A stretch of DNA of 64,000 bases from Chrysomallon squamiferum (taxonomy: Eukaryota > Mollusca > Gastropoda > Neomphalida > Peltospiridae): assembly GCA_012295275.1 (NCBI GenBank), contig CM022670.1:31246438-31310437 (forward strand), written 5' to 3'. Shown piece after piece: positions 22,101 to 32,500 of this stretch. Numbering within the stretch: the stretch's first letter is position 1; each line of letters opens with the position of its first letter. The notes under the pieces were generated by a model, which did no database searches, was not told where the DNA came from, and was given only the letters and a program-made list of their open reading frames with translations. The translations under genes were made by a program, and so were the position numbers.

Positions 22101-23211
22101 ACTTCAATCATATATCCCCAATAATATTACTGGTCATCAGAGAAATACAGTTTTGAATTATATTACATCACAAATTCAGAAACTTGTTGACAACACTCTG
22201 AACAAGTTCAAGAAACTCAGTGACACTGTGGAATTCAATATGTTTGATTCCATTTGTCACGAAAGTTTTGATCACCTGAACTTGACCAGTACTATTTCCA
22301 CAGTTATGTCATGTATTATCCAGCCAGTGGAAGTCCCTCAGGCTGATGAAGAAAATGCCATTGTTCTTCCCAGTACCAAGCCTGTTGCTGTGTCCCCACT
22401 GAAAACCAGGCAGATAAGAAAGTGCCATAACTGTGAGAGATATCATGAAAGTTTGCAATTTGCCAAACAGAAAATGAGAAACAGGATCTCTTAAAATCTG
22501 CTGTATTACTAATTATTTATATTGCACTTTTAATAGCTTATATTGAGAGAACTAGTTACCATCTATCTTCAGTCCAAATTTCACTAATAAAATTTGATTA
22601 TTAAGAAAGTTACATGCATTTTAGTGAAAAACAATAGGATTTTGGTCACGACATTGTAATGCAAATGCATTAAATAATAGAACAATTAGTGTTAATTGAA
22701 AACGTTAAGATGCTGTAACTTCCTTAATACTCAACAGAATCACATGATGTTTGTTGTTTTTTACAGGGTTTTTAGAGTTCTTTTCAGCAATGTTACTTAT
22801 GTTGAATTTGGTGGTGATCGAATTTTTTGTCCACATACCTACATAATGATCATTAATGTCATTCTTGCACATTCTGTTCTTATTCTATATTTAGTCAAAC
22901 AAACAAAAATGAATTTATTAATAAAACTAATTAAAAAATCAAAATAATATGAATACTGTATTCATAATTAATGATTCAGTGATCACTCGACTCGTAAGAC
23001 TACTAACTAAGAGTCGTATATTCTAATTCTATATTGCCATTATTGGTATAATAATAAACATCGTGACTTTGCGCGATCTCCATCCTATGCATTTCAGACT
23101 AAATATAGATCTATACGTTCATAACTGGCATTTCAGTTTCTGTAGTTTACTGCAAATGACAATATTTAAACTATATGCGAATGGCTATAGATTACCTTTA
23201 TAACAAGGCAT
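10105..23211 (-). CDS. USP14: Ubiquitin carboxyl-terminal hydrolase 14 (USP14), 18 coding exons
   Basis: Proteasome-bound cysteine protease that trims ubiquitin from substrates at the 19S particle. Coding exons in transcript order: 23211-23196, 21210-21065, 20809-20777, 20495-20391, 20080-19977, 19651-19593, 19093-18963, 18760-18683, 16434-16385, 15988-15906, 14982-14951, 14748-14683, 14478-14386, 14141-14019, 13635-13554, 13216-13109, 12822-12748, 10184-10105. All have GT-AG borders with matching phases and sum to 1464 nt, or 487 aa (human is 494 from memory). The N-terminal ubiquitin-like domain contains VSVKWGKEKF. The Cys box LTNLGNTCYMN puts the catalytic Cys at 114. The His box SSSSGHYVSWVRR has His427, and Asp443 lies in WLMFDDDNV. 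The QQQDANECW and GGGDWHCAYVLLY motifs are also present. Exon 1 has only 16 coding bases (MPCYK plus G). Introns 17, 10, 8, 3 and 1 carry mobile or relic sequence. The C-terminal tail after VLLY diverges from vertebrates. Confidence 0.95.
10440..11505 (-). pseudogene. KRBA2-like retroviral-type integrase relic
   Basis: Minus-strand sequence in three frames matches the integrase-domain protein family annotated as KRAB-A domain-containing protein 2-like in invertebrates. A zinc-binding-like N-terminal region with HISTGHSGQD lies near 11210. An integrase core start containing VDLVDMQSLPSGKYKWIMVY follows near 11000-11050. A fragment corresponding to a DNGSEF motif (here DNRSEF) lies near 10905, and further homologous pieces extend to about 10690. 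Frameshifts, stops and an internal deletion after LTSK make it non-functional. It lies in the same orientation as USP14, between exons 17 and 18. Family assignment is from memory of the motif order. Confidence 0.75.
11726..12515 (+). pseudogene. 3' end of a non-LTR retrotransposon (LINE) ORF2, decayed
   Basis: Plus-strand translation contains ALFYGSEIWGF and FEKIHLNFCK, the characteristic block downstream of the LINE reverse-transcriptase palm. The block LTKVRLSAHQLAI followed by TGRY, and a Cys-poor remnant of the terminal zinc-knuckle region, come next. Several stops and frameshifts interrupt it. The end near 12495-12515 carries an AATAAA (aataaagaattgaac), as LINE 3' ends often do. It is 5'-truncated and sits in USP14 intron 17, antisense to USP14. 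Confidence 0.75.
15150..15890 (-). mobile_element. Non-autonomous Tigger/pogo derivative, copy B (USP14 intron 10)
   Basis: Flanked by TA on both sides. The plus-strand left end is CAGTGGTACCTCAATTTATG and the right end is AAGTCAAGTTACCACTG, giving terminal inverted repeats. The minus strand encodes [17 protein letters not shown] and MMSIELK before a stop, the N-terminal Tigger transposase segment. The catalytic domain is absent. Its right end stops 13 bases inside the intron from the USP14 exon 10 donor. Confidence 0.85.
16669..18433. mobile_element. Foldback element with about 390-bp inverted arms (USP14 intron 8)
   Basis: The arm at about 16669-17057 begins GGGTCATTCCATGTCAAATC. The arm at about 18044-18433 is its reverse complement, beginning GGGTATGTGTCATTCCGTGT when read from its outer end. 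Over the inner 320 bases the arms differ at only about one base in fifteen by eye, apart from an outer indel. The roughly 985-base centre is AT-rich with TTA/TTG repeats and no recognisable ORF. Each arm keeps the same roughly 60-codon open stretch (NFEIF to YWGTFTF) with no known match; it may be incidental. A 63-bp relative lies at 20538-20600. Confidence 0.85.
20538..20600. mobile_element. 63-bp minimal derivative of the foldback element
   Basis: It starts TGGGTCATTCCATGTCAAAT and ends GACACTGAATGACCCA, an inverted pair matching the outer ends of the foldback element. The middle (TTAGCCCAATCTGACCAGTG) matches an internal part of the same arm. It lies 43 bases upstream of USP14 exon 4 on the transcript. 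Confidence 0.75.
21663..22497 (+). pseudogene. Intronless broken coding relic of unknown identity in USP14 intron 1
   Basis: Plus-strand sequence with higher GC than its surroundings. An ATG in good context near 21682 opens MADENSSETEVISTLDF and stops at 21728. Protein-like stretches then follow in shifting frames: KDWYSQPTLGRELSQWNSSF near 21955, SHAKTFRELQSYIPNNITGH near 22075, and a continuous frame to the stop at 22492. The final part includes KLVDNTLNKFKKLSDTVEF and ends RKCHNCERYHESLQFAKQKM. The frame changes and lack of introns suggest a processed or otherwise decayed copy. I do not recognise the family. It is antisense to USP14. Confidence 0.45.
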
Positions 23212-24479
23212 TGCAAAGACCAATAAACTACACAAATGTACAGTATCACAGGAAGTGGAAAAATATACCGGAAATCTAACTCTGCGCTTGCTTCAAATAC
23301 ATCATGCAGTTAATTTACATACAGCTGGAAGCCAGGATTATCTCTGTATGAACATCAATAGAATGTCCAGTAATTCTAAAAATTTCTACATACATATAAA
23401 TTCTTGCCAAATTTAATTTTTTAAATATGCCACTAGGTTTTTTTTTTTTTTTTTTTATTGTATATTAAATGATATATCTACAAATTTAATCAAGTCCTCG
23501 CACAAGCTGTGGTGAGAAAATAATTTAATTCTGGAATTAACTGAATGAAATCATGTTATCTTCTCTTGTCTTGTTTAATCTGATCTAGTCTTACTTTAAT
23601 AATACTACAGGTCTATTATATATAGCTATTGTGCCTTCGATTAGACAGTGAGTAGTAGTAGAAGTAGTTGTGATACTAGTAGTGGTGTTTTAGATATATT
23701 TGTTTTGCTCTCAGTGTTCTAGAAAAAAAACATAGTTACACAAGTGAAATATAAATTAGAATATTTTGGGTTGTAACTATAAATGGCTAACCTTATTCCA
23801 GTAAATCAATTTCAATTTTTTCTTCTTTTTTTTTTTAAATAAAAATATATTTAACGGAAAGCTCAAAAGTTATTTTATTTATTATATTTTATTTCGGTTG
23901 TCATCTGCACGCTTGTTGATGACCTCAATTCATTTTGTCCGGACCTACAATATCAAAAGAATGTTCATCCGAGTTAACTAAGCTTGACAACGAAAGGGAG
24001 CGCTGTAGCGGTTGAGTGAATCTGTGGAGCATTCATTTTTTATGTGTCATGAAATAAATTCGTGTTTAAATATTACTGACAAAAAGGTATGTTTATTTTG
24101 ATTTAAATATTATGTGTCGGAACTGTTTTCAATCACAGGTTAATTCATTGCAGATGCATGCAGACACTTTCAGAGTTGATGTAATTTTAAGATTGTTGTT
24201 TAGATCTTTCGAAAGTTTCTCTGCTCTGTTGGCTTTACAGTTTAATTGTGCTAAGCTTTAGTCTGTCTGCGTCAGAATTTATTTTAGTGGATTTTTATTA
24301 TATTATATATAGTATATATATATATATATTGTTTGTGTGTGTGCTGAATTTCAAAAAAGTTATGCATGTTCGATTGTGAAAATAAATCGGATCCTTATTG
24401 TAATTGTTATTCAAGTTATGGAAAAAATATAAGTTTAATAGTCGCTGTTATCAAATTATGATACTTGAAAGTATTAACA

Positions 24480-24533
<54 letters not shown>

Positions 24534-25563
24534 GAAATTGTAATTTATTGTTAAACTTATTATTTGTAAAGTAAATATACAGACACACTTGTTGTTAATC
24601 TTGTCTATAACAAATTCTTTACAAAAAGGGAAAAACATTTTCTCTTTTTAACTATTATTATTTATTTAAATTAGGTGAATATTTTTCACAATGTTATTTT
24701 TGTTTTGATATGACGGAACACTGACTTAAAAATTATAAGCAGCTTTTTGTACATAGAGAAGAATGAAAACAGTACAAGAATAATGTCTTACAGAGGATGA
24801 ATTTTATCTTTATTTTTTTATTTCTAAATATATTATTTCAATACAGTATTAATAATTTTGTTCAAGTTAAATTAGTACATGTATAATAATAATAAGAGCA
24901 TTCGGAGTCAGTTTTTATTTATTTATCAATTTACCTTTTTATTATTATTATTTTTTAACTTTTTATTTTTTATTTTTATTTGTTTATATTTTTTTATATA
25001 TATATCGATAATGGAGTGGTTAGCAAATATGTTACTAAATATTGTTTTGATATAATAATTTATTCAGAATGTATATATTAACTGTTTGGGGAGGTGTTAC
25101 TAATCATATATACATGTATATTTACAATTACTCAAAATGTACTGACAAGCAACAGTAAAATGATAATTCTTAAAGTTAAATCTAAATATTTCTGACAATT
25201 TATATTTAAGATTTGAATCTGTTTTTTATAATTCATGTCAGGTTTTGGATTCAGATTCAGAAAGATTTGTTCCTGTATGAAATATAATCCCATGTTGAAT
25301 CATCTGTGAACTTACGATAAGAATCTTCCAAATATTTGTAAAATATGACCCTCTTTGTTTTGTACATTTATCTTTGCTGCTATACAATTTACCCAGATTC
25401 ATATCCTTTTGGCACATCAGTTTCTTTTTATCTTTCAGATCAGGCCCAATTATTACACAGCACATTAGCTGTGTGTGAATAACTTCATAGGTGCCTCAAA
25501 GCAAAAATTTCATTACACTGTCAACATATGTTTCTCAGAAATACTGCCCCTATGTTTTGCCAG
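23212..25563. promoter_or_regulatory. Head-to-head intergenic region between USP14 and Rab23
   Basis: The USP14 start codon (23211, minus) and Rab23 start codon (25596, plus) diverge from here. A candidate 5' non-coding exon of Rab23 ends at 24086 (ACAAAAAG|GTATGT), and an acceptor at 25563 (tgttttgccag) precedes the coding exon by 32 bases. The core between about 23.2 and 24.0 kb could therefore hold a shared bidirectional promoter; no TATA or initiator can be assigned. It also contains a T-run at 23439-23457 and a (TTA)n tract at 24482-24532. Confidence 0.4.
23950..24086 (+). other. Candidate 5' untranslated exon of Rab23
   Basis: Less AT-rich than its surroundings and ending in a good donor (AAAAAG|GTATGT). 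It would pair with the acceptor at 25563. The left border is arbitrary. Confidence 0.35.
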
Positions 25564-25595
25564 GATAATTTGTTAATAGTTTGTAGCACCATACA

Positions 25596-26668
25596 ATGAG
25601 AGAAGAAGAAGTCGAGGTGGCCATCAAAGTGGTGGTAGTTGGCAATGGGGCCGTGGGGAAGTCCAGTATGATTCAGCGATACTGCAAGGGAATATTTACT
25701 AAAGATTATAAGAAAACTATTGGAGTGGATTTTCTTGAAAGGCAGATAGAGTAAGTACTTGAAATAGTGTTTAAAATTTTGATTAACTTGTATAAAATTT
25801 TAATGAAAGGCAGACTGAGTAAGTGTTTAAACAAAAAATAAAAACGTTATTCATATAAATATTTACTGGAATAAATCTTTTTTTATTTCATTATTATTAA
25901 ATTTTTTAAATTAATTTTTTTTTTTTTTAATATTTTTATAAATAGTATTATTTAGTTTTTTGTAGATAAAATTATACACACACACACATGTATATATTTA
26001 TATTTATTAATTGTTTTAAAACTATTTTTGTCAGCATTGGTGCATTAACATCAGAGTATAACTAGAAGAATAATTAAATTTTAAATATTATATTTTTTTA
26101 TCTATTATTACATGATATTTGTTAACCACATAGTAAATGCTAATGTATTTAAACCTTGATATATATATGCACATACTGCATTCACAACACAATGTACATT
26201 TTCATGTGATGGATATTTTAAACATTTAATATTGATAGTAAAACATAAAATAAATAATTATATATTTATTTTGACATTTGACTGTTAATGACTTGTAAAT
26301 ATTGTGTAATAAATATATAGTGAGTCACTAAGTGTATATAGTTGCAGCATTTTGGAGAGACATAATTTGCTTAAATACATTGGGAAAATGAAAACAGTCT
26401 GTAAGCTACTGCTAGTTTCACAGAGGTCACTACTATTTGGGTTATCTATATCAAAGTTTGCAGTACTTAGCCATTTTGCTTCTTAAGTTTAAAGTTGTTA
26501 ATGACATTCATTTTAGTCGTTTGCTGCAAGTTTGCAAATTTCATTTTATATTCATGAGAATGTGTATCTGTTGTTGTTTTTTGTTACTGTAAACTTGTTT
26601 AATAATAAATACTGTTACTTCTGTACAAGAAAGATACTGTATAGCACAAGATAATAAAATTTATAAAA

Positions 26669-26701
<33 letters not shown>

Positions 26702-29508
26702 TGTGAAGAATATATATATTTTTTTTTTTTACTGCATATACAGACAGAATTACAAATTAGATATCACTTAAAGTTAAATGTTAAATACAGGTAATATGAA
26801 TTCAAATGTTAATTCAGATAGTTAGAACTGTAGACCTTAACCATGCATGGAGACAAAAATACTATAGTTTATGGAATCTTTGCATAGTTTAGCCTCCCTC
26901 TCTCCATAATACCTTTGAGAGGTCAGACTTAATGGTATTTTAAAGATGGTGTTTTCTTTGGCAAAAAATGTATTTCAGGTGTCAGTTTAACAAGTAAAAA
27001 AATTTTTTTTAGAGAACCAACAATACACATTAATATATCTTTATGTTCTTTATTGTCAAGATTAAAATCTTTAGGTATTATTTCCATTTTTATGTGTCTT
27101 CATTCAATCAAAACAGTGAATTCCATGAACTGAATGACAACTTGGCAAATTTCCCATGAAAATTTGTAGTTAGATTAGTTTTTCCCTTTAACCAAATAAA
27201 ATTTTCAAAAGAAGGAATTAGTTTGTTGGCAGACTTTTTATGAAATACAGAGCCAAATTGAGTTTCACTTGATATTAAAAAATTGGATTACAGATATCTG
27301 AAAATCCCTTTTCACCTTAAACTGTACCATTATAATAGCATGGTTGTTTTAGTTGCTTTTTCCCTCCCCTTTCTCTAGTGTAAACCAGTTTATAACATAA
27401 TGTGTAATTTAAAAAAAAAGATAGATGTAAATGATTTGAAATCATATTAGGAATCATTTATATGCAGTAAACCTGAGAAATAATCACACTTATAAATGTA
27501 TAATGTATAGTGAGACATATTTTTCAGTCTGTAACAATATTACCATTTTAATTGTTACTGTAAATGTGAAACCTGTTGTTGATGGTTTTTCTGTTCATTG
27601 GTGAGGGCATATCATTGGGTTGGTATTTTAGTCACATTGCCTAACACCTAGCTGTAGCCTATTGCTCACAAATGCAGACAGTGTTGCTGGGTTTTAATTT
27701 TGTTTGAACAGAACACCAGATCACCTGTTTTTAAGTACATGAACCTTTTTGGCAGTTCCTTGACAGAGTCAACATGGTCAGGTTAACCCTATTTTCTCGT
27801 CAGATTCGAAATTTATGTTGCCCTAATATATCTTATAAATATTAATATTCAGTTTTTGTTAAGAACAATTAATATATATATTTGTTTTTGAATTATTTTA
27901 CATATTCCAGATATCCTTTTATTTTTCATTTTTCTTCTTTATATACAAACTGACCTTTTCATTTAGCTTATATATTAGCCTTATTTATGAGATTTAATGA
28001 TTTATGAAAATAACTTAGTTACTGAAGTATGTATGTACATACATACATAATTATTCAAAGTCAAATATACAGAAGAGCATTTGACATACTTGCTTGGATA
28101 TATTTAGTTCTTTCAATTACTCTAAGCAAATGATTTTATCATCAGAAGGTATTTGATCTTCCATGAAATAGGATATACTGTTTACAACACTAAGTTTGTG
28201 TTTAGTAAATTGAATTTATTAACCAGAAGAACTATTTGTTGTAAAGAAGTCGTGTTTGATGCCTGATAATGAAATGTCCTATTACTTTATACATGAGGCA
28301 TATTTAATTACTTAAAATATTGTATTGATGTCCACAATGGGAAGTGGGATTCATTGATGAAATTTTGTATCTATAACAACTATTTCAAGTGTACTGACTG
28401 AATATACTAAAGAATGTATTAATCATAAACATGTTCTCGTAGACTTGTATGTAGTTCGTTGTTTCCAATGTATTTTCCAGATACTTTGATAGAGATCTCA
28501 AGTGCTAAGCACTTGTAAATTTAGTATTATTACTGTTCTATTTTTAACTGTAAGTAGGTAATTTGACAAAATAAATGTATGTAGTCTTTTATCATTAACT
28601 AAACACATACTGATATGTATACATGCATGCACACACACAAAATCACAACTAAATAGTGTTAATGAAATTTTGAATCCTACTAATGAAGGCATCATCATTA
28701 TTATGTAGATATGGACATTTTTTGCATATAATCTGCAATAAATGTAAAAGAATGAACCCTTCAGTTCTTTTATTTATAAGGGTTGTTAAAATTGAACTGT
28801 ATAGTCTCAAATGTGACTGTTCTGAAGAGATATAAATCTCATCACTTCAGATATCATTCATGCAAAGATTCAGTTAAATAGAAGAACTAGTACTTGAAAC
28901 CAAGCTGTTCAATTATTAAAGTAATAAAATTTTGTTGTGAACATTAATCATTTGTGCAAAATAAACTAACATTTATTTTGTGATTATATTTAAACTTGTA
29001 CATATATAGGCTGAATGGTGAGGATGTTCGTTTGATGCTTTGGGATACTGCAGGACAGGAAGAATTTGATGCAATCACTAAGGCGTATTACAGAGGTAGG
29101 TAATAAATTTCTTTTTTTTTTAATCTTCATTATAAATATAATTTTTAGTAAAATTTAAAACTGTTTGAGTGATACGATTTCTCCCCCAAAAATTATTATT
29201 ACTGTTGTTTTTTATAGTTTTTTTTAAAATTATTATTATTATTATTATTTGGTCTTCATAAACTTAAATATTTAAATGTTATTTGAAATTGTGGACAAAA
29301 TATTCCCTTTTTATTTATTTATTCAATTATTGTTTTATTCTTTGTTTTTAGTTGTTTGTTTTTTCTGTTTTCATTTGTGTTTTTTTTTGTTTTTTTGTTT
29401 TTTTAAACCTATAATCTCTAAAAAGTAGTTTTATTTCTAGGATTTGAAAGTTAACTTACAAACCCAATGATAATAAGAGTTTACCAAAATATAAAATAGT
29501 CAAATAAT

Positions 29509-29541
<33 letters not shown>

Positions 29542-32500
29542 CCAACAATGAAACCATTAGTGAAATAAAACAGCACAAAATATTACTGACTGAGAACCAG
29601 GTATTTAATATAAACAGTATTTATTTATCCATTAGGTCAATTTCGTACATGCTTAACATAGACTACATCTGTGTAAAATGTTTGTTTGATTCATGATATC
29701 CTGAATAGCAGTTCCATTTTACAATTAATTTTATAATATATCAAAATTAAGACTGTTATTTCAGTTTTAAGACTTCTTTTTTATCTCTTTCTGTAACTGA
29801 AAGCCTTAAAAATAAATTAAAAATAATGGCAAACAGCCAAAATTATTATTAAGATAGATTAGTTGTGTCATGTGTTTCGATTTGTTGTTGAACTACCCAT
29901 TCCAAGTTAACTGTTTCTAACAGTTAACATGGAATAGATAGTTTATCTCATTATATAAGTGCTTTTCTTCAGGAAAGCTAAATTTAATGTGTGTATGAAT
30001 CAGTAATTGGGTTTTTAAATTTACTAAATTCAGATATAGGAAAAATAAAATAGAAACTTTTTAGCTTCTTGTTAAATGTAGGAAATCAGTATGTGTTGGT
30101 AAAGTATTTAGTATTCTGGTGATGAGTTTAAACATTCGTGACCATGAGAGTAATGAAAAACATTTACAAATGCAGTGGATTTCCACTCAGTATTTGCTGT
30201 TTTCCGTTTGTTGTTAGCTGTCACATTGGGGAGTCTATGGCAATGTTTATGCAGTTTGTGTAAAGTATAGGTTCAATGGAACATCCCCACTACATGAAAG
30301 GGGTAAATTAGCACCAACAGTGTCCAGTTCCATCTAGCAGTAACAAAGTTTTTTAGTAATATATTAATTTAAAATACATATATAGTACTTTTTTTCTTTT
30401 GCTCCTTTTGTTGTTTTTGTTTTGTTTAATTTGATTTTTGTTTTGTTATTTTGGGGAGGTTTTAAGTTACACCATAGGTCTGGGCTTTTTATTTTATATT
30501 ATTATAAAGGTTGAGAATTATCAAATATGTTAAAAAAGGTTTATGATATTCCAAGATAAATACCAACCAAAAAAAAGAAAACTTGATTGATGTCTGTGAA
30601 CTTGTAGTTGTTATTGATTAGGATGGTCATTCTTTACTAATACCCATTTTTGACTTTTCACTGTTGTCTTAAGGGCAGGGATATTATCTGACATTTATCC
30701 TGTCACAGAGTCAAGGGCTGATTAAGTTCTGCTTATGGTACTTCAGGAACTTTAGAGTATTAATTCCAGGAATGGATATATTTGGCTCATAAACTCATAA
30801 AATTCAAAATCCTCTGTTTCTGAAAGACAATATAAAATTTAAAAAATTTGAAAACAAATAATACTGAATTATAACTAAATTTGCCTGGTTTCAAGTGAAT
30901 CATTTGAATAGTGATAATAAAATCAAAATAAGTTACATATATTTCTCAGAAGGTATCATGTTTTATTTTAAATGTCTTACAAAATTTCTAAAATATCCTT
31001 CCTTAAGTTTTAAATAAATAAAGGAAAACAAAAGGAAAATTCCAAAAGTTAATCATCTGCAGCAATTTTCTTTGTTGCATTTGGATTGTTTAAATATTTT
31101 TGAAATGGTAATTTATTTCAAAGTTTGTGCTAGTCAGTGCTGGTCTGCAGTGTGTGAAAGTATTTGATGTGAGTCTTCTGGTTAATGCATGTTCAAGAAA
31201 AATGTATATTGAAATGTAAAATAAATACTTTTGCACAAATAATTTCTTTTAGATTAAAGTACACCTTAATAATGTTACATGCAGAAACAACTGTTTTTTT
31301 GAAACCTGAGGTAACTAGAACATGATTAATATGATTTTTACTTAAGCAGCAAGTTTGTTTATGTGAATTATATTTGAATGTCTAACATGTTACACATTTA
31401 ATTTATATTTTTAAGTCAGACTATGTAAAAAGAAAACCTTTTATAACAAATTGCCTATAAAATTTAATAACATGAACAATTTCACCATCAATAACAGTTG
31501 ATCTGTTTAAATAACATTTGCATGATTGTGAAATTTTAGAATTTAAGTACAGTGGTACCTCGAGTTACGAGCAGTCACACAGTCAATTTTTTGCTTTGAG
31601 TTGCAAGCCAAAATCCAAGTTACGAGCGAGCTTCGGATATTTGGTTAGTTGGTGCAATGAACATCATAACATCTGCCCAGCATCCCACGTCTAACTCATT
31701 TACTTCACATGGTTACCTTGCCATGGATGTATCTCTGTTGTGTTGTGCTAAATTTTTTGTGCAGTATTTTGCCAAATTTCTTCTTTTTTTTGTAAGAAAG
31801 TGAGTGCAAAGGACAGTGCTGAAAAGAAGCACATGATGTCCATTGAATTAAAGCTTGAATTCACAGAAAAACATGAGCGTGGTGTGCATGTAGTAGAACT
31901 GGCTAGGCAGTACAAACATAGTACTTCCACAATATATACCATGCTGAAGCTGAAGGAGTCGATAAAAGCTGTAACTCAAGCCAAAAGGCGTTAAAATAAT
32001 TTGTCTGATCTCCAAGATAAATACACTTTACAAAACCAATTTATTTCTTTACATTCTCTTTTATTTTGTTTTTATACAATTGTTGTCATTTATAAATACA
32101 TTTATCTTATTCAAAAACACGATACCAAAAAAATGGGGTGTTTTGGGGGGGGCTGGAATGGATTAATGGTATTTCTATTAATTTCAGTTTGGAAAATTGA
32201 TTTGATATACAAGCAAATTGAGATAAGCACTCTGTCTCGGAACGAATTAAACTCGTAAGTCAAGGTACCACTAGAGCAGTAATTTCAGTTTACACAAATT
32301 TGTATACAGTTTATGGTAAAATAGAAAACAAATATTGGCAATCACCTGACTTGATTGTATGATTATGTGCTACTTTTAATTCTTCAGCATGTCACTTGAA
32401 CAGGAAAAAATAAAATGATACTTGATTATGCTTGCTTTTAATTAATATTTATCAACTATTAAAGACGATGTTATTCCAAAACATTTATCTGTATAGAATT

